Positions 8,068 through 16,673 of a DNA stretch of 64,000 bases are shown in pieces; within the stretch, counting starts at the first letter, position 1; each line of letters starts with the position of its first letter. Made by a program: the position numbers and the translations under genes. The stretch is from CAVZBW01 sp963778465. Its GTDB lineage: Bacteria > Actinomycetota > Acidimicrobiia > Acidimicrobiales > RAAP-2. Below the pieces are notes generated by a model. The model was not told the origin of the DNA. It searched no databases and saw only the letters and a program-made list of their open reading frames with translations. The stretch is from contig CAVZUK010000002.1 of assembly GCA_963778465.1 (NCBI GenBank), positions 496,001 through 560,000 of the forward strand, written 5' to 3'.

Positions 8068-9005
8068 GCTCGTCGGGATCAGCGCCCGGAGGCCGCAGAC
8101 GGAGCGGCCGGTGGGACCCCCGCCTCTCGGTCAACGCCTACTCCAGCCGGAACTTCTCGCTCTCCGAGGATCTCGCCCTCTACGACGCGCTCCGCGTCCA
8201 CCGGGTGACGCTGTCGCTGCCCAAGTTGCTGGCGCACGGCCTCGAGGGCGCGGTAGCGGACATCGTCGACGAGATCGCCGACCGTGGCCTGGTCGTCGAC
8301 GGCATCATCCCGGCCGTGGCGTTCGACCTCTCCGACCCCACCTCGTGGACGGAGCCCCGCGAGACCCTGGCCCTGACCGTCGAGACGGCGGCGCGGCTCG
8401 GGGCCTCGACGGTGCAGACGACGGGGGGACGTGGCGCCGGGCTGCCGTTCGAAGCGTCCGCCGAGCGCTTCGCCTCCGCCATCGAGCCGGTCGCCCGCGA
8501 GGCCGCCCGGCGAGGCGTGCGCCTGGCCCTCGAGGCGACCCGGCCCCAGTTCGCGCACATCGCCTTCGTCCATACGATGCGCGACGCCGTGAGGCTCGCC
8601 TCGGACCTCGGGTTGTGGTTGGTGCTCGACACGGCGCACGGGTGGTGGGAGCCGGGGGTCCTCGAGCTCTACTCGACCGCGGCGCCCCGGTGCGCCTCGC
8701 TCCAGGTGGCCGACCTGGCCCTCGACGAGCCGGTGCTCGAGCGGCTGGTCCCCGGGGACGGCCACGTCGACCTCGGCGCCCTGGTCGGCGCGGCGCTCGG
8801 AGGCGGGTTCGGCGGTCCCTTCGAGCTCGAGATCCTGGGCGGCGCCATCGAGGCCGAAGGCTACGAATCGGCCATCCGCCGCTCCCTCGACCACCTGACC
8901 GCCCTGCTCGACGCCGCCGGGGGGGAAGCGGCGGATCGGGCCCGAGCCCGTGCGAAAACGCCCGCTTTCGGGACGGGACGGGGCGCTGGTACCATCAGGA
9001 CGTAG
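8064..9005 (+). CDS. Sugar phosphate isomerase/epimerase family protein
   Basis: About 313 residues. Blocks VNAYSSRNFSLSEDLALYDAL, VQTTGGRGAG, RLALEATRPQ, LVLDTAHGWW and PFELEILGG follow the beta strands of the AP-endonuclease-2-type TIM barrel, with the usual metal-binding Glu/Asp/His positions. TTG 8064 overlaps the stop of the preceding paralogue-like gene (TTGA), so I take it as a coupled start even though the N-terminal 20 residues are basic and non-conserved. It is the last gene of the 3060-9005 chain; two adjacent barrel proteins may act as an isomerase/hydrolase pair. The promoter of the next gene lies inside its 3' end. Confidence 0.8.
   Translation: MSSSGSAPGGRRRSGRWDPRLSVNAYSSRNFSLSEDLALYDALRVHRVTLSLPKLLAHGLEGAVADIVDEIADRGLVVDGIIPAVAFDLSDPTSWTEPRETLALTVETAARLGASTVQTTGGRGAGLPFEASAERFASAIEPVAREAARRGVRLALEATRPQFAHIAFVHTMRDAVRLASDLGLWLVLDTAHGWWEPGVLELYSTAAPRCASLQVADLALDEPVLERLVPGDGHVDLGALVGAALGGGFGGPFELEILGGAIEAEGYESAIRRSLDHLTALLDAAGGEAADRARARAKTPAFGTGRGAGTIRT
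8991..8996 (+). promoter_or_regulatory. -10 box for the amidohydrolase at 9082
   Basis: TACCAT fits TANNNT and lies within the last codons of the upstream gene. A start near 9003 gives a leader of about 80 bases ending in the strong site AAGGAGGGG before ATG 9082. Confidence 0.4.
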
Positions 9006-9081
9006 ACAACGGAACGGTACGCCGACCAGCGTCCAGCGGTTCGGGGACGACGCGGGGGCGATCAACAAGGAGGGGCCAGGC

Positions 9082-10278
9082 ATGCCGTCGAGAGAGCTCG
9101 ATTTCCCGGTGTTCGACGCCGACAACCACATGTACGAGACCACCGAGGCCTTCACCAAGTACCTGCCCAAGGAGTACGAGGGCCTCATCAAGTACGTGGA
9201 GGTGAAGGGCCGGACCAAGATCGCGGTCAAGAACAAGATCAGCGAGTACATCCCCAACCCCACCTTCGAGGTGGTGGCCGCCCCCGGGGCCCAGGAGGAG
9301 TTCTTCAAGCACGGCAACCCCGACGGCAAGTCCCGAAGGGAGATCTTGGGCCGTGGGGTCCGGGCCCTGCCGGGCTTCAAAGACCCCGACGCCCGGATCA
9401 AGCTCATGGACGAGCTCGGCATCGACCGGGCCCTCATGTGGCCCACCTTGGCCAGCCTCCTAGAAGAGCGCATCCACGACGACCCCCCGGCCGTCCTGGC
9501 CGTCATCCACGCCTTGAACGAGTGGATGGTCGAGCACTGGAGCTTCAACTACGAGGGGCGGATCTTCCCCACCCCGGTCATCAACCTCGGGACCTTGGAC
9601 GGCGCCTTGGAAGAGCTCGACTACGTGCTCGACCACGGGGCCCGGGTCATCTTGGTCCGCCCGGCCCCGGCCTGGGGCTACCTCGGCCCCCGCAGCCCGG
9701 CCCTGCCCGAGTTCGACCCCTTCTGGTCACGGGTCCAAGAGGCCGGGATCCTGGTCGGCATGCACGCCAGCGACAGCGGCTACCAGCGCTTCACCAACGA
9801 GTGGGAGGGGGTGCGCGACGGCGAGATGCTCCCCTTCAAGGGGATCTCGGGCTTCCAGGCCATCATCGGCCACCAGAGCCGGCCCATCATCGACACCGTG
9901 GCCTCGCTCATCGGCCACGGCCTGTGCACGCGCTTTCCGAAGCTGCGCTTCGCCCCGGTCGAGAACGGCAGCAACTGGGTGCGCCCCATCGTGAGCGACA
10001 TGGAGTACGCCTGGCACCACACCCCGAACGCCTTCGAGGAGAACCCCGTCGAGGTGTTCAAGCGCAACATCTACGTCCACCCCTTCCACGAGGAGGACCC
10101 CCGCAGCCTGATCGAGCTGCTCGGCACCGACCGGGTGCTCTTCGGCTCGGACTACCCCCACCCCGAGGGCATGGCCGACCCCATCACCTTCGTCGACGAG
10201 CTCACCTTCTTGGACAAGGACGAGCAGGCCAAGGTCATGGGCGGCAACCTGGCCAAGCTGATGGGAGTGGCCGCCTGA
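9082..10278 (+). CDS. Amidohydrolase family protein (amidohydrolase 2)
   Basis: 398 residues. The N-terminal DADNHMYE is the metal-binding D-x-D-x-H form of this group, MHASD gives a further His near the barrel centre and FGSDYPHPEG the C-terminal aspartate. Members include decarboxylases and C-C or C-N hydrolases of aromatic and steroid-ring intermediates (for example ACMSD-like enzymes); the reaction here is not predictable. AAGGAGGGG sits nine bases before the ATG. Very strong codon bias and ribosome site suggest high expression. It is followed by a terminator-like hairpin, so it is probably monocistronic. Two further amidohydrolases lie at 13269 and 32470. Confidence 0.9.
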   Translation: MPSRELDFPVFDADNHMYETTEAFTKYLPKEYEGLIKYVEVKGRTKIAVKNKISEYIPNPTFEVVAAPGAQEEFFKHGNPDGKSRREILGRGVRALPGFKDPDARIKLMDELGIDRALMWPTLASLLEERIHDDPPAVLAVIHALNEWMVEHWSFNYEGRIFPTPVINLGTLDGALEELDYVLDHGARVILVRPAPAWGYLGPRSPALPEFDPFWSRVQEAGILVGMHASDSGYQRFTNEWEGVRDGEMLPFKGISGFQAIIGHQSRPIIDTVASLIGHGLCTRFPKLRFAPVENGSNWVRPIVSDMEYAWHHTPNAFEENPVEVFKRNIYVHPFHEEDPRSLIELLGTDRVLFGSDYPHPEGMADPITFVDELTFLDKDEQAKVMGGNLAKLMGVAA

Positions 10279-10281
10279 GGA

Positions 10282-10305
10282 GGCGGCCCCCGCCCGGGGG
10301 TCGCC
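10282..10305 (+). terminator. GC-rich hairpin after the amidohydrolase
   Basis: GGCGGCCCCC, loop GCCC, GGGGGTCGCC: a ten-base-pair stem with one G-U pair, starting three bases after the stop codon. There is no U-run, as is common for actinobacterial terminators. Confidence 0.55.
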
Positions 10306-10362
10306 CCGCTGACCGGCCCCCGAAACCGGACAAGCCGATCGCCCGGGTCCGGACCGCAACAT

Positions 10363-10392
10363 TTGTCCGAGCTCCGTCGAGCCGGATACTGT
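10363..10392 (+). promoter_or_regulatory. Promoter of the epimerase-like gene at 10429
   Basis: TTGTCC at 10363-10368, an 18-base spacer and TACTGT at 10387-10392. The start would lie near 10399, about 30 bases before GTG 10429. Confidence 0.4.
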
Positions 10393-10428
10393 CCGAGCCA
10401 GTCCCGCCGAGTATGCGATCGTGAAGCG

Positions 10429-11820
10429 GTGAGAGTCGCGGTGGTGGGGGCTACCGGGTTCGTCGGACGGGAGCTATCGGTTGCTCTTGTCGAGGCCCAA
10501 TACGACGTCATCGCGCTCTCGCGTCGTGCGCCCGAGATCGCCGGTGCCACAGGACGGTCGGTTGACGTGGCCGACGGGGATTCCCTCCGGAGCGCATTAG
10601 CTGGATGCGAGGTCGCTTTCTATCTCGTGCACTCGCTGAGTGCCGAAGATTTTCGTGCTCGTGATCGCCAGCTGGCAGAGGGCTTCGGGCGAGCCGCTGC
10701 AGCCGCGGGTCTTCGACGCATCGTTTACCTCGGTGGCCTGGGCCATGACCCCGAGTCCGAGCATCTCGCGAGCCGCCAGGAGGTCGGCATAGCGCTCGCA
10801 TCTAGTGGGGTTCCCATTGTCGAGCTTCGAGCAGCGGTGGTGCTCGGCGCTGGCAGCATTTCGTTTGAGATGTTGCGGTATATAACCGAGCGGCTTCCGT
10901 TCATGGTCTGTCCACGCTGGGTCCGCACCGCGATTCAACCGATCGCCTCAGCCGACATGACCCGCTATCTCGTCGCGGCGATCGACGTCGCGCCCGGCGT
11001 GTACGAGATCGGCGGCGCCGAGGTCACGTCGTATCGCGAGATGATCGCGGCATACGCTCTGGCGCGTGGTCTTCGGCGTCGGCGCATCGTCGACGTGCCG
11101 TACCTCACGCCTCGACTGTCCTCGTACTGGTTGGATCTCGTCACTCCCGTGGATCGCCGCGTCAGTCACGCGCTCATCGAGAGCCTCGTGACCGAGGTCG
11201 TGGTTGATGATCAGGGCCGGACCGACGCGGCGTTCGACATCGAGCCGATGGGCCTTGGCGACGCCCTGTTGGCGGCACTCGACGACCAGGCGCTCGAGCT
11301 CGATCACGACCTCCTCAGTCGCGACAGCGGGCTTAGGGACGGCGTCTACACCGTTCGCGTCACCGCCCCTCTTTCGGGCGCTGCATCGACGCGCCTCGAC
11401 GCCGATCTCGCACGGATCGGAGGGAGCTACGGCTGGTACGGCCTGACGTTCGCGTGGAGAGTGCGTGCGCTCCTCGGTCGTATCGTCGGGGAGAACTGGA
11501 AGCTCACCTCCCCGCAGGCGATCGTCCGGGGCACCGCGGTGGACTGGTGGCTCGTTGCTCGACGTGATCCCGGTGTGCTCGTGCTGCGCGCAGCTCGCTG
11601 GTTTCCTGGAGAAGCATGGCTCGGCTATCAGTGCGCGGAGCACGAGCTGATCCAAGTCGGCTCGCTCCGACCGAAGGGAATCCCCGGGTTCCTCTATTGG
11701 AAACTGCTCCAACCGGTGCACCGTCAAGTCTTCCGGGGGCTTGCTCGACACCGAGTTGCGCGCGCCGCACAACCACGAGCCGGACTCTTCGATCGGATCG
11801 GCGTAACGAACGAGGCTTGA
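10429..11820 (+). CDS. NAD(P)-binding epimerase/DUF2867 fusion protein
   Basis: 463 residues. The N-terminal domain begins VRVAVVGATGFVGREL, an atypical SDR/NmrA-type Rossmann fold (GATGFVG), with FYLVHSL and IVYLGGLG strands; about residues 1-300. The rest (YGWYGLTFAWRVRALLGR, VDWWLVARRD, WFPGEAWLGYQ) matches the DUF2867 domain that commonly follows it in actinobacteria; function unknown. GTG 10429 was chosen because it begins the first Rossmann strand. Codon use is less GC-biased than in neighbours (GAT, GTT, TCG, CGT frequent), which suggests separate acquisition of this 10.3-13.2 kb patch. Confidence 0.85.
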   Translation: MRVAVVGATGFVGRELSVALVEAQYDVIALSRRAPEIAGATGRSVDVADGDSLRSALAGCEVAFYLVHSLSAEDFRARDRQLAEGFGRAAAAAGLRRIVYLGGLGHDPESEHLASRQEVGIALASSGVPIVELRAAVVLGAGSISFEMLRYITERLPFMVCPRWVRTAIQPIASADMTRYLVAAIDVAPGVYEIGGAEVTSYREMIAAYALARGLRRRRIVDVPYLTPRLSSYWLDLVTPVDRRVSHALIESLVTEVVVDDQGRTDAAFDIEPMGLGDALLAALDDQALELDHDLLSRDSGLRDGVYTVRVTAPLSGAASTRLDADLARIGGSYGWYGLTFAWRVRALLGRIVGENWKLTSPQAIVRGTAVDWWLVARRDPGVLVLRAARWFPGEAWLGYQCAEHELIQVGSLRPKGIPGFLYWKLLQPVHRQVFRGLARHRVARAAQPRAGLFDRIGVTNEA

Positions 11821-11942
11821 ACAGAGAGAGCGGCCGGTGAACCGCCGAGACGGTAGGGAAGACCCGTTCGGCACATTCGGGGCGCCTGGATCGCCGGGAG
11901 TGAAGGGCTCACTCAGAGGTGCCCCGACCGTTGGTGATGATG

Positions 11943-12296
11943 CTACGCCCAGATGTACTCCCCGGCGATGGCGCCAGCGCGCCATTTGGCTACGGTAACC
12001 ATACGGGCACCGTTGGCGAACTCCCCGACGACGCACGTCCAATCTCCGGACCCGAACCTGATCGGGTGGGACGTGATCTGGGGAGGTGCACCGCCGCCGC
12101 TGTGTTCGACGTATGACTTCATGGCCCCGATGTGCTCCTCGATGCCGTGGGTCGGGGGCTGGCCTTGCCAGTCCACGAGTACATCGTCGGTGTGACAATG
12201 AGCGAAGACGCCGGTCCAGTCGGCGTTGTTCCATCCCACGAAGTCGAGTTGATCCATGCCTTGAAGGTTGCGATCAACGGCGTCGTCGTTCGGCAT
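11943..12296 (-). CDS. SnoaL-like nuclear transport factor 2 family protein
   Basis: 117 residues. The sequence has the short alpha+beta barrel pattern of SnoaL/NTF2-like proteins: WNNADWTGVFAHCHTDDVLVDWQG, then HIGAMKSYVEHS and a C-terminal strand pair GARMVTVAKWRAGAIAGEY. These act as small cyclases, isomerases or hydrolases, or as unannotated pocket proteins. AGGAGG lies eight bases before the ATG. It is monocistronic, with a candidate TACCTT -10 box upstream on the minus strand near 12340. Confidence 0.75.
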   Translation of the reverse strand: MPNDDAVDRNLQGMDQLDFVGWNNADWTGVFAHCHTDDVLVDWQGQPPTHGIEEHIGAMKSYVEHSGGGAPPQITSHPIRFGSGDWTCVVGEFANGARMVTVAKWRAGAIAGEYIWA

Positions 12297-13268
12297 ATCA
12301 GCGCCTCCTGTGTAATCGACTCATCAACCACTCATGCTCAAGGTATAACCAAGGGCCGTGACGCCCCCTGCCCCCGATCGCCGGTTAGAGGATGGGAAGC
12401 AAGTCGCCCCGGGCTCGGGTCCCAGGGCCACGGGCACGGGCGACGGGGCGTCGCCGGGCGGGTGTGTCAAATGGCGCACCCTATCGGTCAATTTTCCCTC
12501 TTTCTTCCGCCTCGCCCTCTCGTGACCGGCAAGAGGTTTTGTCAGAAGCTGACCGATCCCGATCCGGTCACCGTGGCAAAAGGGCGACGGGCTGAGCGTT
12601 TGTGGCTCTGATTGCAGCTCATCTCTTGTCCTCGGCCCGTCGTCCAGACATGGATGTCGCCGTCCGGGGATTGGCCCGAGGCCAGAGTGCTCCCTGCTCC
12701 CAAAAGGGTGGTGACGGCCGCCGGCCGGGTCGTTTCTTGGTGACTCTGCCCGGTCCTACCTGACGGTATTACGGCGCGTTGATGAACGCGAAATGAAATC
12801 GGCGTCAAACGACTTGTGGCCGGTCGGAGGCTCTGAGATACAAGAGTTGGGGACGATCGGGAGAGGGAGAGCCATGGCGGATGTCATTGATGCCGACTTC
12901 GGTAGCGGGGGCGGTTGAGCCACTGCGGATCGAGCCGGTCTGTGTCGTTGAACGTCAAGGTGCACTGCGTCGATTCGGGAGGGCTCTTCTACGGGGCGCG
13001 CTTTCGATGCACCAGTTTCCGAGTCCCCCTCCTCACGAGTTGTTCAAGGACTGGCCGGGCTACCGCGACTGAGCGAGTCCAGTCCGAGGGCTTCGCAGGG
13101 AGGTGTTGCCCGGTCGGGTGAGCGTGAGCTTCGCCCTTCCCGGAAAGGTAGGGCGGTGGCCTCAACTTCCACTTCCAGGGTCACCTGCTCGTCGGCCATC
13201 GAAAGCCGAATGGCGAAAATCCGTGTGCTGCGAGTGTTCGGGTTCCTGCGAGGCGATAGAGGGAAGGC
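12297..13268. other. 972-base stretch without a supported gene
   Basis: Lower in GC than the flanks. It holds the upstream region of the minus-strand SnoaL gene and the downstream side of the minus-strand amidohydrolase. A 14-codon frame at 12874-12918, with a good ribosome site (GGGAGAGGGAGAG), reads MADVIDADFGSGGG and may be a broken amidohydrolase start. I see no other recognisable gene or RNA. Confidence 0.5.
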
Positions 13269-14438
13269 TCAGAGCCGGTAGAGCTTGGCCGCGTTCTCCC
13301 CGAGGATCTTGCGGCGGGAGGAGTCGCGCAGGGTCTCCATCTTGGGCGCCACGGTCTCGAGCGGCTTGGGGTACAGGCAGGTCGGGTGCGGGAAGTCCGT
13401 CTCGAAGAGGATGTTGTCCTCTCCGACGGAGTCGACGAGCGCCTGCAGGTTGCCCTTGTTCTGCTCGAACCAGAACGTCGCGAACCAGTGGTCGGCGAAG
13501 TACTCGGAGGGCATCCGCTCAAGGTCCTTGAGCTGCTCGGGCGCGTTCTCCGACACCTCGTAGTCCACGGTCTCGAGGATGAAGGGGATCCAGCCGATCC
13601 CGCTCTCCACCGACACCATCTGCAGCCCGGGGTGACGGTCGAACATGCCGGTGACGATGGAGTTGGCCACCATGCGGGCGTTGTTGAGGAACAGCATCGA
13701 GCCGCCGAGGGCCGGCTTGACGTACTCGTGCTGGGAGGGCCAGAAGTACTCGCCGAAGAAGTTCATGGCCGTGAGGCTCGCCCCGATGTGGAAGTGCACC
13801 GGCAGGTGGAGAGCGGCGCACACCTCCCAGAGCGGGTCCCACTCCCGGCTCGCCAGGTCGGGCGCTCCGAGATCCTGGGGGTCCGACGTCATGTTGACGC
13901 CGCGCAGGCCCATGCCCGAGATGCGCTCCGCCTCGCGGACGCAGGCGCCGACGTTCCACGCGGGCAGCACCGGCATCGGCAGGAACCGGTTGTTGCTCTC
14001 GGCCTGCAGCTCGGCCCGGCTGTCGTTGTAGATCTCGATGACGGCCTGGCGCAGCGCCTCGTCCTCGATCGGCTGGAGGTTCTGGCCCCCGATGCCGAGC
14101 GAGTTGGGGAAGAGGACCTGTGCCTGGATGCCGCACTCGTCGAGGACCCGGAGCCGCTCCTTCGGATCCCAGGCGGCCTGGTGGACTTCGTCGATGCTCC
14201 AGACCTCCATCGACTCGTTGAAGGCGAACTTGTTGCCCTGGCGATCGATGACCCCGCCGCCGCCGGCCCGCCCGCAGGGGATGCCGTCGATGATCCACGT
14301 CGGCTCGCCCTCGAACTGCTCCACGTGAGGGACCCGGTCCTTGTAGGCGGCGGGCGCCCGCTTGACCCACAGGTCGTGCTGCTCGGTCATATGCGAGTCG
14401 GCGTCGACCACCCGCACGTCCTCAAGAGAGAGACTCAT
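13269..14438 (-). CDS. Amidohydrolase family protein (amidohydrolase 2)
   Basis: 389 residues. VVDADSHMTEQ gives the N-terminal D-x-D-x-H motif, VHFHIGAS the internal His strand and LFETDFPHPTC the C-terminal Asp. The family includes metal-dependent hydrolases and non-oxidative decarboxylases used in ring degradation. AAGGGGG precedes the ATG by a suitable distance. The neighbour at 14545 on the same strand ends 106 bases upstream of this start, so it may have its own promoter. It is clearly related in length and layout to the proteins at 9082 and 32470, but not adjacent to an obvious partner. Confidence 0.9.
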   Translation of the reverse strand: MSLSLEDVRVVDADSHMTEQHDLWVKRAPAAYKDRVPHVEQFEGEPTWIIDGIPCGRAGGGGVIDRQGNKFAFNESMEVWSIDEVHQAAWDPKERLRVLDECGIQAQVLFPNSLGIGGQNLQPIEDEALRQAVIEIYNDSRAELQAESNNRFLPMPVLPAWNVGACVREAERISGMGLRGVNMTSDPQDLGAPDLASREWDPLWEVCAALHLPVHFHIGASLTAMNFFGEYFWPSQHEYVKPALGGSMLFLNNARMVANSIVTGMFDRHPGLQMVSVESGIGWIPFILETVDYEVSENAPEQLKDLERMPSEYFADHWFATFWFEQNKGNLQALVDSVGEDNILFETDFPHPTCLYPKPLETVAPKMETLRDSSRRKILGENAAKLYRL

Positions 14439-14544
14439 CCGATAACCCCCTTCGTGGGCCGCCTCACGGCTCGCCCCGATGTTGGATCCTCATCGACGTC
14501 CTACCACAGATTCCAAATTTCCGAACCGCCACCGCGAGGCCCTC

Positions 14545-15597
14545 TCAGCGATCGACGGGGAGCGATCGGCCGCCCCGCCAGGTGCGGAGGACCAGGAACT
14601 CGCCCTTGAGCGCGGCCCTGTCCCACTGCCCGAAGCTCATCGTGGTGTCCGGGCCGCCCAGCGAGGCCGGCAGGCACTTGACCCGCTCCCAGGATTCCTT
14701 GACGGCGGCCGGGGTGAAGAGCTCGGCGCCGGCCAGCGCCTCCGTCAGGAGACGCCCCAGGTCGTCTCCCGCGGCGAACATGAGCGGGGACCGCTCGCGG
14801 CGCGAGGGTTCGAGGTCCAAGAGCGCCTCGAGGCGGGGGTTGCGCTCCGACCACGCGTCCACGTAGGTCCAGCCCTCCCAGAGGGCCGTCCAGTCGGGGT
14901 TGGCCCAGCCGAACATGAGCGCCGAATTGGTGGCGACCGCCGGGGGCTTCCAGCCCGACGCCGCGATGGCGCGGCCGAGCGCCCCGGCCGACAGGCCGAG
15001 ACCGAGGTAGACGAGGCCGTCGGCCTCGTGCCGTCGGATCTCCTCCACCGTGGCGGTCAGGTCGTCGGCGACGGGGGAGACGAAGGAGGTGGCATCGATC
15101 CGCAGGCCCCGGCGCTCGACGGCGCGATCGAGGTAGGCCCCGTACCGGGTGCCGATGGGGGAGCGGTCCTGGACCAGGACCAGGCGCCGGCAGCCCCGCT
15201 CCGCCAGATGGTCGGCCAGCAGGAACGGCTCCTCTTCGAGGGAGCCGATCTGGTAGTGGAACATCCACTCGCTTCGCGTGCGGTCGCTGCCCGTCCAATT
15301 GCAACACGGCATGCGTGCCTCGTCGGCGAGGTCGCGCACCACGAGGCCGTTATCGGTGATGGACGGGCCGAGGATGGCCACGACGTCCTGGTCGACCAGG
15401 CGGGAAAACGCGTGGGCCACCGCCGCCGCGGTGCCCCCGGGGAGCCCGTCGGCGACCTCGACCACGAGCTCCACCGGCCGATCCAGGCGACCGGTCGCCG
15501 TCGCCTGGTCGAGCACCCGGCGCACCTCGGCCACCATCGGGCTCTCCGGCCCGACGTGGTCGATCAGGACGCCGACCTTGACGGGGGCTGCGCTCAC
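14545..15597 (-). CDS. Periplasmic-binding-protein type 1 family protein without signal peptide
   Basis: 350 residues. VKVGVLIDHVGPESPM at the N-terminus, VAILGPSITDNG and YLGLGLSAGALGRAI follow the two-lobed ABC-transporter substrate-binding fold (LivJ/AmiC-like). There is no signal peptide or lipobox: the fold begins seven residues after the start GTG 15597, which overlaps the stop of the Gfo/Idh gene (GTGA). It may be a cytoplasmic ligand sensor, as AmiC is, rather than a transport component. It is the last gene of an SDR-oxidoreductase-sensor operon (17500 down to 14545). Confidence 0.78.
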   Translation of the reverse strand: MSAAPVKVGVLIDHVGPESPMVAEVRRVLDQATATGRLDRPVELVVEVADGLPGGTAAAVAHAFSRLVDQDVVAILGPSITDNGLVVRDLADEARMPCCNWTGSDRTRSEWMFHYQIGSLEEEPFLLADHLAERGCRRLVLVQDRSPIGTRYGAYLDRAVERRGLRIDATSFVSPVADDLTATVEEIRRHEADGLVYLGLGLSAGALGRAIAASGWKPPAVATNSALMFGWANPDWTALWEGWTYVDAWSERNPRLEALLDLEPSRRERSPLMFAAGDDLGRLLTEALAGAELFTPAAVKESWERVKCLPASLGGPDTTMSFGQWDRAALKGEFLVLRTWRGGRSLPVDR

Positions 15598-16673
15598 CGC
15601 CCACCTCCCTTCGGTTCTTCGATCTCGATCCAGGCCCCGCCTCGCGAGGCCGAGCAACGGGCGGCTTCGATCGCCCGCATGCAGGCCAGCCCGTCGGCGA
15701 AGGTGGCGGGGTGCGGGCCCGGCAGCGGCGGGTCGCCCTCGATCGCCCGGCGAAACGCAGTGGCCAGGCGGATGTAGGGGGGCAGCTCGCTGCGGGTCAT
15801 GTCCGCCAGCGGTCCGACCGCAAGGTCCTCGACGTCGGGCAGCTCGTAGCCCTCGGGGGGAACGAGGCGTTGCCCACCGGGGTCCTCCCCGTCGGCGAGC
15901 TTCACCGAGTCGCCCTCGGACCACAGGGTGCCGGCGGTCCCCATCACCCGCGTGGCGGAGAACATCGGCCCGACGCTCGAGGCGTTTTGCACGACGCACG
16001 CCTCGACGCCGTCGCGCATCTTGAACCGGATGGTGAAGCCGTCGTCGACGCCGATGGAGGGCTCGCTCAGTGCGGTCAGTCCCGCGCTGACTGCCGCGAT
16101 CTCGCCGAACCACTGCCGCAGCGCGTCGACGCGATGCGATCCCGACGCCCCGAGCCACCCGCCGCCGGCCTCGACCTCGTACCACCAGGCGGGCATCGTG
16201 ATCTCGCGCAGCATGGAGAGGAACGAGACGCTGATGGCGAGCCGGGGCTCGCCGATGCGACCCTCACGGAGCGCCCACTCGACGAGCGACTGGGTGTGGG
16301 ACCACCGGAACTCGTGCCCGACCATCCCGACCCGGTGGGCCCGGGCCGCCGCGTCGACCAGCGCCGCCGCCTGGGGCACGTCGAGGGTGAACGGCTTCTC
16401 GCACAGCACGTGGCACCCGGCCTCGATGGCCTCGGTCGCGAGCGGGGCGTGGGTGGCCGGCGGCGTGGCGATCGACACGGCGTCGATCCCGACCTCGAGT
16501 GCCTGGGTTAGCGAGGTGCAGGCGCTCCCGACGCCGAAGCGCTCCGCCCTCCGGGCGGTCTTGGCCGCGTCGGTCCCGACGAGCGCCACCACGTCGAACC
16601 CGGCCGATCGCAGCGCGGGGAGGTGGATGCGGGCCCCGAACGAGGTGCCCACCACCGCCGCCTTGATCGTCAC
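15594..16673 (-). CDS. Gfo/Idh/MocA family oxidoreductase
   Basis: 359 residues. The Rossmann N-terminus reads VVGTSFGARIHLPALRSAG, followed by the family motif CEKPF, in which the lysine is catalytic, and a C-terminal domain with GASGSHRVDALRQW. These enzymes oxidise or reduce a cyclic polyol or keto group with NAD(P). GTG 16673 overlaps the stop of the upstream SDR and its stop overlaps the start of the 14545 gene, so the three are translationally coupled. A second member is at 21609; the two are related but not neighbours. Confidence 0.9.
   Translation of the reverse strand: MTIKAAVVGTSFGARIHLPALRSAGFDVVALVGTDAAKTARRAERFGVGSACTSLTQALEVGIDAVSIATPPATHAPLATEAIEAGCHVLCEKPFTLDVPQAAALVDAAARAHRVGMVGHEFRWSHTQSLVEWALREGRIGEPRLAISVSFLSMLREITMPAWWYEVEAGGGWLGASGSHRVDALRQWFGEIAAVSAGLTALSEPSIGVDDGFTIRFKMRDGVEACVVQNASSVGPMFSATRVMGTAGTLWSEGDSVKLADGEDPGGQRLVPPEGYELPDVEDLAVGPLADMTRSELPPYIRLATAFRRAIEGDPPLPGPHPATFADGLACMRAIEAARCSASRGGAWIEIEEPKGGGR

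Noticed and set aside
12874..12918. 14-residue gene MADVIDADFGSGGG
   Set aside because: It has a good ribosome site, but is too short and without downstream homology; kept only as a possible broken amidohydrolase start.
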